Assembly (NCBI RefSeq): GCF_014652835.1
Contig: NZ_BMZO01000011.1
Location: 62,001-126,000, forward strand
Length of the DNA: 64,000 nt
Direction of reading: 5' to 3'
Origin: Limoniibacter endophyticus
GTDB taxonomy: Bacteria; Pseudomonadota; Alphaproteobacteria; Rhizobiales; Rhizobiaceae
Both the position numbers and the translations under genes were made by a program. Below, piece by piece: positions 51,011 through 60,241 of this stretch (its first letter is position 1; every line of letters begins with the position of its first letter). The notes under the pieces were generated by a model, which worked only from the letters and a program-made list of their open reading frames with translations, made no database searches and had not been told where the DNA came from.

Positions 51011-54000
51011 TCAGCGTTTCCAGAGGAGGTTTTTGAAGGTGGGACCTGTGAAGGAGAATCTTAACTCATAACCGACAAGCACTTCTGTCTCGACGTACAA
51101 CTGGTATGTGTTATTCGCCGCAGACGAGAGCGAAGGATCGATTTGATAAGTATCGATAGGGCTGGTGGCCGTTTCAGCGGTGCCTCCGGTCCCTCCGGGT
51201 GGAGAAAGATCTATGTAAGAACTACGATAAACCAAAACACCCGTTGTTGCGTTTCGAATGACAAGTGAAACTCTTCCTCGCGATCCGGCCCCGACGTACA
51301 ACTGTAACGTTCCAGTAGTCGAGAGCTGAGAGCCAACGCCTGGCGGAACCGTAATTGTGGAAACGGGCCATGTCTGGACAGGCGCTCCACCCGAGCCAGC
51401 TGGGACAGTCCATTGCTGCGAATACGCCGTACAAACACCCGTTGTCGTCTGTGTTACTGCATTAAAATCCAGGTTGGAGGTTCCGACTGTCAGATTGGCA
51501 ATCTGCGCATTGGTAATCTGAACATCGGTGATTTTTGCCCAAGCAACCCGCAAATTGTCAGCGATAACGACCCCATCCTGAATTATGAATGGCCGCAGGA
51601 GCTGGTTGGCCGCCGAGTAGACATAGAACTGCGAAGCAAGGATACCGACGCGGTTTTGACCATTCGAAAGCGCCTCAAGAAAGATCGCCGCGGTTGCACT
51701 ATTCGCGCCTGCACTGGCCTCTGCCGCAAGCACGACACGCGAAACAGCACCAGATCCCGATGCCTCGGACGATGCTCTGAACAAGCCACTTGCAGAGAAG
51801 CGGCCCAATTGCACGTTGGTCTGCGTCAATGCGTTGGCGACAGCCGTAACATCTTCACCAAGCACCGTGACTTGCGTTTGCAGTAACTGCACAACGTCAG
51901 CATTGGCTTTGCCGTCCAGCTCGACAGTTAGCCTTGTCAGCTCCTGCACAATGGCGGAATCTGGCCCGACAGCGGCGTCAATGGCCTTTATATAGCTTGC
52001 TGTTAAACCGCCTGCTGTCACCTTGAGTTCAGTTCGCATCCCGTCACGCTCAATGAAATTGCCTGCGTCCTGATCCGACAACGAGTTCATCAACCGATAG
52101 GCTTCTTCCAGAAGTGAGCGCGTATCGATGAACTCCACCGCATCACGCACCGATTCCGTCACCTCTTCGACCAGGCCGGGGAGATAGATGTTCACCGGGT
52201 TCGTCGTAGAAGTGGTCGAGGACCACGGGGTCCAAGTTTTGAATCGATCTGGTCGCGTCGTGATCGTTGCGCGAGCGCTGTAGAATAGCCCCGGCGCGAC
52301 GTTCTTGCTGGTGATGTATTCGCCCCGCTCAACGTCCTCGGTAGCGTCTACATAGACTGGTCCGTTTGCGGGGTTAACATCTCCCACATATTCGAAGCGA
52401 ACGCTTGTGATAGTGGGATCGGCTGGGGGCGTCCACGTGAAGCGAAGCGATGGAACCTGGTAGCCATCAGGACCTTCGATCAGCCCAACCTCAACCGCAA
52501 AATTCTGGACCGTCGAGAGAAGGAGAGGATTAACAGGCGGCGGGCTTGGGATGATGATCGGGCCGGGTTCGATCCCTGCTTCCGAATATACATCCGCACC
52601 CGTCTCAGCTAATGAGAGGGTAACTTCGAAAGCTTCGCTGAGGCTCCATCGTTTGATGAGCCAGGTGACCCCTTCGAACGTAATCCATTCACCCTCGGAA
52701 ACCTTCAACCCAAGACGGCGCGACACAGGCACAGTAGCCTGCCCGCCCTTGCGGTTCTGGCGATAGCGAATGTTAAGAAGGTATTGCGCGATGTCCGGGT
52801 CAGTTACTTGCAGGAAGTCGTTCGCGGTTTGCCTCGTCTTTCCATCGGCTGCGATATCCGCATTGACATAAATCGGCTTGAGGCTTGCCGGGTTCCACTG
52901 ATCCTCCTTCGAGGTGAACTGGCCAGACATATGATTGTAGAGATCAAACGATGACTTACGGCGCTGCAAGTCCTGAGCGCGTGCAAGAGGAATATCAGCC
53001 GCAGTGATATTTGCTACCGGTATCTGTGGCGCACCAACGAGGAGCCCCGAAAGCCCACGCCGATTGAGGCCATAGCCGGCAACCGCATCGTCAAACTCTT
53101 TCAGCACTTCCGTATGATCATCGTCGCCAGTGACGTAGATTGCAGCCTGGTAGGTCGGCTTTCCGTTGCGCAGTGTGTCGGCAACGTTCATAGCTGCAAA
53201 GTATGTACCTAGATCAAGCTGCCCGAGGCTCTTTCCTTCGCCTATCAGCGTACGGTTCGAAATGCGCCCACGCAGACCCAGCTGATAGTTTAAGCGCTGC
53301 AAAGCCGGGTTCTGGCTGAACTGCCATGTAGCTGGATCAGACCAGCGATGCGTACCAGAGCCTCCTACAACCGTGCTATCTTTGCGGGGATCATAAAGAC
53401 GAAGACCACGAAGAATGAAACCAATATCCGGCACGCCCTGCTCAAACAGATTGCCATCGTACTCGCGCTCGACAATTGCATACGCATAGCCGGTTAGCCG
53501 CGATGTCACTTTCCACGGTGTGCCGCTGTTTGCCGAAACCTCGACCAGACGCATGTCTACCTGTTGGCCCGGTCGGCCATCGTAGAACCGGATCGTGAGC
53601 TTGTTGCCGAAGCCTTCCACCTGATACCGAGCGGCCTCATTTGAGATCGTCGCAACCGGTACGAGGACATGCTTCTTGCCCCAGAAGTAGACCTCTGGCT
53701 CCAGCCCATCGCACCATCCGTTCGACAGCAGGAATAGCTCGGCATTGAACTTGTTGCCACCGCCCCACTTTGCGTAGAAAGCGCGCTGCCCCTTCACCAA
53801 GCCGATGCCGAACATCGAGCCTACAGCAACATTGCCGCCGAACTGCACTTCACCTTGAACAGCCGTGTATGCACGCTGCTTCTTGCGGTTCAGATAGTAG
53901 TTCAGACCTGCTTGCGCGCCGTATGCCAATGCGCCGCCAATAAGCGCAGCTGCAAGCGCAGAGCCGCCGAAGAGCGCGCCAGCAATGGCGGCTCCTATAG

Positions 54001-54016
54001 CAGTGAAAATTGCCAT
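51011..54016 (-). CDS. Tail tip / host-specificity protein, lambda J-like
   Basis: 1001 residues. N-terminal hydrophobic Gly/Ala segment (IGAAIAGALFGGSALAAALIGGALAYGAQ), as in siphophage tip proteins. Then a J-like domain, a fibronectin-type region (about 505-600: SVRFEYVGDVN ... SARATITTRP) and a long helical/beta fibre-like C-terminus with DUF1983-like coiled stretch (LTQTNVQLGRFSASGLFRASSEA). Receptor binding and baseplate role. Gene order after tail assembly proteins fits. Confidence 0.85.
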   Translation of the reverse strand: MAIFTAIGAAIAGALFGGSALAAALIGGALAYGAQAGLNYYLNRKKQRAYTAVQGEVQFGGNVAVGSMFGIGLVKGQRAFYAKWGGGNKFNAELFLLSNGWCDGLEPEVYFWGKKHVLVPVATISNEAARYQVEGFGNKLTIRFYDGRPGQQVDMRLVEVSANSGTPWKVTSRLTGYAYAIVEREYDGNLFEQGVPDIGFILRGLRLYDPRKDSTVVGGSGTHRWSDPATWQFSQNPALQRLNYQLGLRGRISNRTLIGEGKSLGQLDLGTYFAAMNVADTLRNGKPTYQAAIYVTGDDDHTEVLKEFDDAVAGYGLNRRGLSGLLVGAPQIPVANITAADIPLARAQDLQRRKSSFDLYNHMSGQFTSKEDQWNPASLKPIYVNADIAADGKTRQTANDFLQVTDPDIAQYLLNIRYRQNRKGGQATVPVSRRLGLKVSEGEWITFEGVTWLIKRWSLSEAFEVTLSLAETGADVYSEAGIEPGPIIIPSPPPVNPLLLSTVQNFAVEVGLIEGPDGYQVPSLRFTWTPPADPTITSVRFEYVGDVNPANGPVYVDATEDVERGEYITSKNVAPGLFYSARATITTRPDRFKTWTPWSSTTSTTNPVNIYLPGLVEEVTESVRDAVEFIDTRSLLEEAYRLMNSLSDQDAGNFIERDGMRTELKVTAGGLTASYIKAIDAAVGPDSAIVQELTRLTVELDGKANADVVQLLQTQVTVLGEDVTAVANALTQTNVQLGRFSASGLFRASSEASGSGAVSRVVLAAEASAGANSATAAIFLEALSNGQNRVGILASQFYVYSAANQLLRPFIIQDGVVIADNLRVAWAKITDVQITNAQIANLTVGTSNLDFNAVTQTTTGVCTAYSQQWTVPAGSGGAPVQTWPVSTITVPPGVGSQLSTTGTLQLYVGAGSRGRVSLVIRNATTGVLVYRSSYIDLSPPGGTGGTAETATSPIDTYQIDPSLSSAANNTYQLYVETEVLVGYELRFSFTGPTFKNLLWKR

Positions 54017-54022
54017 GCTTGA

Positions 54023-54421
54023 TTATCCAGCGAGAAAGGCGGCTTTGACGCGGGACACGTCATGAAAGCTTGCGCCGGTTTCTGTCTTGGTCAGGAATTT
54101 GCTGCCGACGCACACGCCGACATGCTCGGCATCGCCAAGCTGAATGATAGCGATATCACCTAGCCGCGCAGCAGCCGGTGCGCATGGCTCCAGATGGGCT
54201 GAAAAGAACGTTACGAGAGAAGTATGTCCCTCGCGCCGCAAAGTGCGCTGTGCGCCCGCCAGCGTGCGATAGCGACCTTTGTATGTCTCGCACATGGAGG
54301 TACCTGACAGCGTGTCTGCTACGCGGCAACCGAGAAAGAAGCAGTCCGAGACGCCATAGGAGTAGACCTTGGCAAGCTCCGCTTCGATCACGGGCTGCAC
54401 GATCTCATAGCGTGATTTCAT
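54023..54421 (-). CDS. Tail assembly protein, NlpC/P60-like (DUF6950-like)
   Basis: 132 residues with a Cys-containing SYGVSDCFFLGCRVADTLSG (about 24-43) and a C-terminal His in AEHVGVCVGSKFL, the layout of a Cys-His peptidase-fold protein used in tail tips for peptidoglycan degradation. Starts at TGATG overlap with the upstream gene. Function inferred. Confidence 0.65.
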   Translation of the reverse strand: MKSRYEIVQPVIEAELAKVYSYGVSDCFFLGCRVADTLSGTSMCETYKGRYRTLAGAQRTLRREGHTSLVTFFSAHLEPCAPAAARLGDIAIIQLGDAEHVGVCVGSKFLTKTETGASFHDVSRVKAAFLAG

Positions 54422-55005
54422 CAGCGCTGCCCCCACTCAAGCGTCCAATTGGCATTGACTGCCACGTACTCCAAACCCGTATCGGTCGCGTCGTTGTCGA
54501 AGTTCTGCTCCGCCGGCGAACGCTTCACTAGCGTTGCACCGCGCGCTGAGCGCCCTGGCGGCTGAAGATCAATCGTAATCGATAGAGTTCGAATACCCTT
54601 GGCGTCGGCAGCGCCTTTCGAATACCGTACCTGATCAATCTCGTAGATTGAGGATGCGAGTATGCCGATTGGCTCGTCGGTGACTGGATCACCGGCCAAA
54701 TGAGCTATAATCACCGGTGCGTTTTGATACGCGTAGCTTTCAATCTGTGCGATGGCATCATCAGGATCAGCCGTTGGAATGTTTGAGAACCCAATAGTGC
54801 GGGTAGTGACAGCTACGCCCAAGTCAGAAGACATCTCGCCAGTCTGGAGCCAACGGTTCGGCTTATAGACCAGTCCATTGTAAGTGAACGGTCTGCCGCC
54901 TCGATGGTAACCCACGGTTTTGCCCGGTAAATCGAAGCGGATCAGGTCAAGACGTCTGATCTGCCCACTTTCAAGTTGTGATTCAACGGCAGGGCCTAAG
55001 CTCAT
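54421..55005 (-). CDS. Phage tail tip protein, DUF2163-like
   Basis: 194 residues, MSLGPAVESQLESGQIRRLD onward with LIRFDLPGKTVGYHRGGRPFTYNGLVYKPNRWLQTGEMSSDLGVAVTTRTIGFSN. Resembles DUF2163/BR0599-type tail proteins shared by siphophages and gene transfer agents. Overlaps the next gene upstream by four bases. Structural role in the distal tail, inferred. Confidence 0.65.
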   Translation of the reverse strand: MSLGPAVESQLESGQIRRLDLIRFDLPGKTVGYHRGGRPFTYNGLVYKPNRWLQTGEMSSDLGVAVTTRTIGFSNIPTADPDDAIAQIESYAYQNAPVIIAHLAGDPVTDEPIGILASSIYEIDQVRYSKGAADAKGIRTLSITIDLQPPGRSARGATLVKRSPAEQNFDNDATDTGLEYVAVNANWTLEWGQR

Positions 55006-55664
55006 GAAAAAAATACCTCTTGCGCACTGAACGATGGGGATCGATCAGACCAAGACTTGCGTGCGCTGTATGATCCGGGGTCAATCTGCATCAGACAGGA
55101 CGGCTTTTCGAAATTAGCAACAAGCGGGAGCGTGAATACGCCGATATCGAGATTGTGCCGTATCGATAGAGTGACGATCCCGGCTGTGCTGGCTGCCACA
55201 TCGACCAGGATCCGGTGAAGCGAAACTACAGACGCCGACTGACGCACCTCGACATAATCACCAGCACGGAACTGAAACAGCGCAGGAAGGCCAGAGACGA
55301 TTAGGGAGTTTGCAGATCGGCTGGTGATCGTCGCCGTGCCATCGAACGCGCCACCGCCTGCCCTAGCGCCAGACAGGGGCCGGTTGCCATTCGCCTCGCT
55401 CCAGGCAATTGGACGCATGCGGAAAGGGTCATAGGCCCGAAACACTTCAAGCCCATCGCCTGCCCTCATCATGAAAGCGTCCATCTTGCCGAAGTCGCGC
55501 TCATCAAGCCAACCGGGCGTGTACTGCGCCACCCAATAGTGAGTGCCGTAGATTTGCACCTCTGTGCGACGCCCTTCCATGCGATCAACGTTGCGAGGTT
55601 GGATCGGGTCGAAATCCACCGCCTGCCAACCGCGAATGGCCGGAAGCTCGATTACTGTCGCCAT
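55002..55664 (-). CDS. Phage tail protein
   Basis: 220 residues, MATVIELPAIRGWQAVDFDP onward with GTHYWVAQYTPGWLDERDFGKMDAFMMRAGDGLEVFRAYDPFRMRPIAW. Beta-rich, typical of distal tail or baseplate proteins next to the tape measure. Coupled by TGATG overlap to the tape-measure stop. No precise family named. Confidence 0.65.
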   Translation of the reverse strand: MATVIELPAIRGWQAVDFDPIQPRNVDRMEGRRTEVQIYGTHYWVAQYTPGWLDERDFGKMDAFMMRAGDGLEVFRAYDPFRMRPIAWSEANGNRPLSGARAGGGAFDGTATITSRSANSLIVSGLPALFQFRAGDYVEVRQSASVVSLHRILVDVAASTAGIVTLSIRHNLDIGVFTLPLVANFEKPSCLMQIDPGSYSARKSWSDRSPSFSAQEVFFS

Positions 55665-57934
55665 CAACCGAACTCCGCGCCGTTTTGATATCGCACCTGG
55701 CGTGCAGCTTCATTCGCCTGCACGATCTTGACTGACTGCTGCCCGGACTGCTCAAGAATGCGCGCTTCCAGATCAGGAGAGAGGCGAACCTCAACCGTCG
55801 AGCTTCCGCCATTTTGATTTGCGGCAGCCGGCTGATTGTTGTTCGCGCCGATCGCCCGTCCAGCATTCATTGCCTCAAGCATCTGGCGATGCTGTGCCGC
55901 TGGACCAGCCCGGACAACAAACTCCTGACCGTGGGTATAATGGCCCGACATTTGGTTAGCAGCCATGTTGCCGGTCCAACCGCCCGACGACATACCGCGC
56001 ATGCCAGCCCACGGGTCATTTTTGACGCCAAACAAACCGCCAACAGCACCGAGCAAACCGCCAAGGAAGCCGCCACCGCTCGAACCCGATGTGAAGAAGT
56101 TGTCGATTGCTAAATCCATCATCTTGTCGATGATCTTGTTTAGTGCGTTCAAAGCCGCATCCGCAAACGATTGAAAGAAGCCCTTGCCCTGCTCCAAACC
56201 AGAGCGAAGGTCGGTCATAAAGCCCTTGGTCGTATCTTTTGCGAAATCGAAAGCATCGCGCAGGCGGTTCGTCCGGTCCTCCGTGTTCGCCATCGAAACA
56301 GCCAAACCCTCAAGCTCCTGGCGTTGCTTTGGCGTCAGCTTGATATTGTCGTTTGCTGCCTGATTTAGGAGGTCTTGGGTATAGCGAAGTCGGTTTGCCT
56401 CACGTTCGGTCATGCCAAGGACACGGGCCTCAAGCTCTTGTTGTGCGATGAACTGCTGAGCATCCTGCACAAGCCTCTGATATGCCTTGGCAGCACGCTG
56501 CGCAGCTTTATCGACCTTATCCAGTTCCGAGCCGAACTGACGGCTAGGCAAAGCTGCCTTGGTCATTCCTGCATCAACTTTGGCGAGTTGATCTTCAAGC
56601 CGACCAAGAGCGAAATCGAGAGCGTTCACTTCCTTGAGGGAAGCATCGGCGCTGTATTCGAATGGTGCGAAGCTCATTCCGGTAGCGCCTCGGAACGCAT
56701 CACGCCGACCGACCGCGCTTTCCCACTGTGCATTTGCGGTGATCAACGCAGTGCGCGCCGCTTCAACCTGCATGGCTATCTGGTCACGCAACGCGGCGGT
56801 GTAGGTTCGGGACGCGCTTGTGCTGTTGCCAAGAGCCTGCTCGTTCGTGCGATACGCCTGATTTGCAATCTGCGCAGCACTCGCCGCCTCAGAAGTGTTA
56901 TTGCGCAAGACGAGGTAAGCGGCAGCAACGGCCATGACAGCGGCACCGATCGGGCCACCAAGAAACGCCATAGCTACGGACAACGCACGTGCTGAAACGG
57001 TTGCCAAATTCATCGCCCCGTTCATCGCGAAGATGGAGGCCGTAATGCTCGTAATGCCAGAGATGATATGCCCAGCAGCGAAAATACCAAGCGCTGTGGT
57101 GATCCCGCCAATGTTATCAGTCAACAGCCGTGAGATGGTTGCGATTGCGTTGAGAGTGCCGATGATGGCATCGCCAGCCCCCTTACTCGAGACAAGCGCC
57201 TGGAAGAAATCTTCAACAGACTTGCGGGCAGCATCTTGAGCGCGCTGGAGCGGCGTGTAACCAGCCTCTGCGATGCCCTTCACCTGGCTCTCAAGGGCCT
57301 CGAAAACTACGCCCTGCGCTTCAAGTCCGCGGTTCGTCTCCATCAGCGATTTAACAAGCTTCTTCTGGTCCGCATCAAGCTGGATGCCGCGCTGAGAAAG
57401 CATGGCAAAGCCTTTCACCGGATCTGCTAGAGCGCGTGCGAGGCCTTCGAAGTTCTGCTGCAGATTGCCGCCCCATGCTGCGCTCATGTCATCGGCAAGC
57501 TGGATCGACCGAAGCGCTACCTGCTCGGTGAACTGGAAGCTGGCAAGGTTCGGAGCCAGATCGAGAATTTCCTGTGCCGAACGCCCCGTAAGCTTCTCCT
57601 GCGCAGATGCGAAGTCGAGTATTTTTCGCGTCGTCAAATCCCATGTGTAGCCATTCAGCTTCAAGGCCGCGTCAATCTTCCGCGTCGATGCGGCGACCGC
57701 ATCAAGACGTGTCTGAGCATTCATTGCGGCATTGACAAAGGCACCTATGCCAAATGCCGCACCAAGCCCTGTAGCAAGCGCGGCGAACGCACCACGCATG
57801 CCGACAGCGGCTAGCTCAAGACGACGCGACCGCGCTTCTGCTCTATCCGCAGCGCCTGAAAACTGGTCAAGGTTCTTTTCAGCACGGGCGACTTCTGCCG
57901 AATCCACACGCAAGCCTAAGGTCGCGATATCCAT
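55664..57934 (-). CDS. Tail length tape measure protein
   Basis: 756 residues, lambda-type. Long helical segments; ATLGLRVDSAEVARAEKNLDQFSGAADRAEARSRRL at the N-terminus, central hydrophobic membrane-like segments (TALGIFAAGHIISGITSITASIFAMNGAM; VAMAFLGGPIGAAVMAVAAAYLVL), and a C-terminal FFTSGSSGGGFLGGLLGAVGGLFG tail. Start at 57934 (MDIATLGL) has AGAAGGA upstream; a longer 57991 start is unlikely. A protein of this size implies a tail of about 100 nm or more by the usual relation, inferred. Confidence 0.9.
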   Translation of the reverse strand: MDIATLGLRVDSAEVARAEKNLDQFSGAADRAEARSRRLELAAVGMRGAFAALATGLGAAFGIGAFVNAAMNAQTRLDAVAASTRKIDAALKLNGYTWDLTTRKILDFASAQEKLTGRSAQEILDLAPNLASFQFTEQVALRSIQLADDMSAAWGGNLQQNFEGLARALADPVKGFAMLSQRGIQLDADQKKLVKSLMETNRGLEAQGVVFEALESQVKGIAEAGYTPLQRAQDAARKSVEDFFQALVSSKGAGDAIIGTLNAIATISRLLTDNIGGITTALGIFAAGHIISGITSITASIFAMNGAMNLATVSARALSVAMAFLGGPIGAAVMAVAAAYLVLRNNTSEAASAAQIANQAYRTNEQALGNSTSASRTYTAALRDQIAMQVEAARTALITANAQWESAVGRRDAFRGATGMSFAPFEYSADASLKEVNALDFALGRLEDQLAKVDAGMTKAALPSRQFGSELDKVDKAAQRAAKAYQRLVQDAQQFIAQQELEARVLGMTEREANRLRYTQDLLNQAANDNIKLTPKQRQELEGLAVSMANTEDRTNRLRDAFDFAKDTTKGFMTDLRSGLEQGKGFFQSFADAALNALNKIIDKMMDLAIDNFFTSGSSGGGFLGGLLGAVGGLFGVKNDPWAGMRGMSSGGWTGNMAANQMSGHYTHGQEFVVRAGPAAQHRQMLEAMNAGRAIGANNNQPAAANQNGGSSTVEVRLSPDLEARILEQSGQQSVKIVQANEAARQVRYQNGAEFG

Positions 57935-57993
57935 CGGCGTTGATCCTTCTGAAACTGTGAGGTAAGTTCGCGCCCAGATTTTCGGGGGCATGA

Positions 57994-58287
57994 ATGATCA
58001 TCAAACAGCGCTGGACACTATTCGGATATCTCGGAATAGTTTTCGTATTCGCTGGCCCGGCCCTTGCAGGGTATGGCTATTTGCAGATCGCCGATGCCGT
58101 CAGCGCCACATTAACCAACCCCTATTCCGCGCAATATCTAAACGTGAGAACCAGCTACTGGATGATTGGAGCCGGCGGGATAATGTCTTTGGCGTCACTG
58201 CCTATGATGCTGATTGGCCGATCACTGGAAACAGAGCCTGACGAGTTCACAACTCACGCTCCAGGGGGGCGCGATCCGAACTTCTAA
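57994..58287 (+). CDS. Small membrane protein, moron cassette gene 1
   Basis: 97 residues with two transmembrane helices (LFGYLGIVFVFAGPALAGYGYLQIA and YWMIGAGGIMSLASLPMMLIG) and a soluble C-terminal tail. Read rightward, opposite to the tail genes. No family recognised. Starts 57994 (MIIKQRWTL) between the tape measure and lipoprotein genes. Confidence 0.65.
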   Translation: MIIKQRWTLFGYLGIVFVFAGPALAGYGYLQIADAVSATLTNPYSAQYLNVRTSYWMIGAGGIMSLASLPMMLIGRSLETEPDEFTTHAPGGRDPNF

Positions 58288-58351
58288 GCCTTTCGGATAA
58301 CTGGACTCAGCCGTATCCCTCTGTTTCATGCATCATGTAGTAGGGGGCATC

Positions 58352-58978
58352 ATGAAACATTTCTATATCGCGCTAGCCGCAGGGCTGGCGTTAACTGGTT
58401 GCCAATACAAGGCCGAACCAGTCGCAATCGGCGCATTTAACGTCTACTCGTCTTACGAGAACAAATTGCCGGGAAAGTATCTTCTCTACGTTGATGCTTC
58501 TGCGCTCAATCAGAACGTCAAGCCATCGGATATGAACTGCGCCGCCCATTCGTATCCGCTTGAGCTTGCAGCGAGTTTCAAATCTTCGACGCGTCAGACA
58601 CTCTCCAACCTTGTGGGCGAGTTAGAGTTGGTTGACACCCCACTTGATCGGTCAAAGCTTGCAGAACGCAACGCTCGCGGGATGATCATAGTCAAAGGCG
58701 AACAAACGATAGCTCGCATCCGTGTGATGCCGGGCTTCTGGTCGGCTACGCTTGAGGCAGACGTTGAAATTGTCTCATCCATCACCGTCGACGGGAAGAA
58801 TGGACGCTTACTTGGCAATACCGTGTCGGGGCGCGGTGTTGCACAAGCTGATGCTGGAGCGTTCTGCGAAGGCGGTGCGAAGTCACTCTCGCAAGCCGCA
58901 AGCGATGCAGCACGCCAGGCACTTACAAGACTTGGAGAGGCGCTCAATAATTCTGATCGTGTCAGAACAGGCATGTAG
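58352..58978 (+). CDS. Secreted lipoprotein, moron cassette gene 2
   Basis: 208 residues with a lipoprotein signal (MKHFYIALAAGLALTGC, Cys 17). The mature part has GKYLLYVDASALNQNVKPSDMNCAAHSYPLELAASFKSSTRQTLSNLVGEL and GMIIVKGEQTIARIRVMPGFWSATLEADVEI, in the style of chromosomal lipoproteins. Rightward, GTAGGGGGC upstream. No family recognised. Expressed from the prophage, it could alter the host envelope. Confidence 0.75.
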   Translation: MKHFYIALAAGLALTGCQYKAEPVAIGAFNVYSSYENKLPGKYLLYVDASALNQNVKPSDMNCAAHSYPLELAASFKSSTRQTLSNLVGELELVDTPLDRSKLAERNARGMIIVKGEQTIARIRVMPGFWSATLEADVEIVSSITVDGKNGRLLGNTVSGRGVAQADAGAFCEGGAKSLSQAASDAARQALTRLGEALNNSDRVRTGM

Positions 58979-59007
58979 AACGCACTTCCCGATGAGGAAA
59001 GACGATA

Positions 59008-59505
59008 GTGAGAAAGCTTATATTCCTTCTATGCTTAGTAGGGTGCGGTACCAATCAAGCGCCAGTAGCGGCCCCTGTTCATGTGCAACGCTTCACCGTG
59101 ACAAGTGATGACGAGAAACTTGCCTGTCACGGAATATACATGCTCTTTGAAAGACAACATGAAATAGTCGCCGGGGTAACATGCGCTGATGGACGACAAG
59201 GCCGTCTAGCAATCTTTATCCACCCTGATGGGCATCCAACGACTGCCACTATGTCTTTGAGCGACGGATCAACGTCACATGCGACGTTTCAACCCGTCTC
59301 AAGAGGCGAAATCGCATACGGCAAGTCTACGAACCTGCGTGCCGCAGTGAAACCAGCATTTACAAGGGCGAGCACCCAAAACGATTATAAGCCAAAGCCT
59401 CGACAATTTACGAGCCGCAGCTACATACGGGGCCCCCGAGGCGGATGCTACTACTGGAACTCTAACGGCAACAAAACTTATGCAGACCGAAATCTCTGTC
59501 GCTAA
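59008..59505 (+). CDS. Secreted lipoprotein, moron cassette gene 3
   Basis: 165 residues, GTG start, lipobox VGC (MRKLIFLLCLVGC, Cys 13). The C-terminus YIRGPRGGCYYWNSNGNKTYADRNLC is a Gly/Tyr/Cys motif seen at the ends of other small secreted proteins. A basic linker precedes it (KPKPRQFTSR). Its stop overlaps the stop of the convergent tail chaperone gene by two bases. Function unknown. Confidence 0.7.
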   Translation: MRKLIFLLCLVGCGTNQAPVAAPVHVQRFTVTSDDEKLACHGIYMLFERQHEIVAGVTCADGRQGRLAIFIHPDGHPTTATMSLSDGSTSHATFQPVSRGEIAYGKSTNLRAAVKPAFTRASTQNDYKPKPRQFTSRSYIRGPRGGCYYWNSNGNKTYADRNLCR

Positions 59506-59771
59506 CCGAATATCGCATCGAACAACTCCGGCGTTAGAGGCCTGCTAGAAACAGTTGGCCGCTGATCCTCTGGTTTGTTCGCATACTCAAGATAGGCTTT
59601 ATCCATCTCTCGGACGGCGTATTTGAAACACTCGCCGTCCACTTCATCCAGATCGTTGTGGCCTATCCAATTATCGATGGACGCTAGGGGTATAGGCCCA
59701 ACACCCATCGATAATTGTCTGTCAGTCGATAGCTCCCAGAACGCAGACAGCCATCCGTATGTCCCAGGCAT
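59502..59771 (-). CDS. Tail assembly chaperone, T-part-like
   Basis: 89 residues, MPGTYGWLSAFWELSTDRQL onward. Located between the gpG-like gene and the tape measure, the usual place of the frameshift-extended chaperone. Its frame is open upstream through LAGDDLILDGDLM to the end of the G-part, without a start codon. A GGAG site five bases before the ATG at 59771 allows independent initiation, but expression by frameshifting is an alternative. Confidence 0.6.
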   Translation of the reverse strand: MPGTYGWLSAFWELSTDRQLSMGVGPIPLASIDNWIGHNDLDEVDGECFKYAVREMDKAYLEYANKPEDQRPTVSSRPLTPELFDAIFG

Positions 59772-59815
59772 CAGATCTCCGTCGAGGATCAGATCATCGC
59801 CCGCGAGCGAGCGAG

Positions 59816-60241
59816 CTACGACTTCTTTGAGCCGTTTCCCACCATCTCCTTGTCAGCAGCGCGGCTATTATCAACGATGCGGGCTGCATAGATAACGGCA
59901 TCCTGAACCACACCGAAATCAGGATCAGTGAGCCACTTCCTTGCCAGTTCGGCATCGTAAGCGATCAGCTTGCCACCTTCCGTGAACCCGTTCCAGTCCA
60001 AAAGTACAGCTTCGTAGAGGGTTTCACCCAAGACACGTAGCGAAGCTTCCTGTTTCAACGTGCCGTCTGGTTCGCGCTCATCACGTGTGATCTTCCGTTC
60101 CTTGCGAGAACGGATGGCGGAGACAGTCGGGCTGGACATGCCGCGCACGCGAAGACGCACGTCCCCCATACCGGGAATGTCGCCCACCCACTCGCCTGCC
60201 TCGACCTTCTTGCTGTCACGCTTAAGACCACCGATATCCAT
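59816..60241 (-). CDS. Tail assembly chaperone, gpG-like
   Basis: 141 residues, MDIGGLKRDSKKVEAGEWVG then DIPGMGDVRLRVRGMSSPTVSAIRSRKERK. Sits between tail tube and tape measure genes, as expected for gpG. A GGGAAAC heptamer (minus strand, 59840-59834) lies six codons before the stop. Overlaps the tail tube stop by one base. Confidence 0.7.
   Translation of the reverse strand: MDIGGLKRDSKKVEAGEWVGDIPGMGDVRLRVRGMSSPTVSAIRSRKERKITRDEREPDGTLKQEASLRVLGETLYEAVLLDWNGFTEGGKLIAYDAELARKWLTDPDFGVVQDAVIYAARIVDNSRAADKEMVGNGSKKS

Noticed and set aside
56375-56995. 206-codon plus-strand frame opposite the tape measure gene
   Set aside because: Shadow frame without start signals; the tape measure protein is clear.
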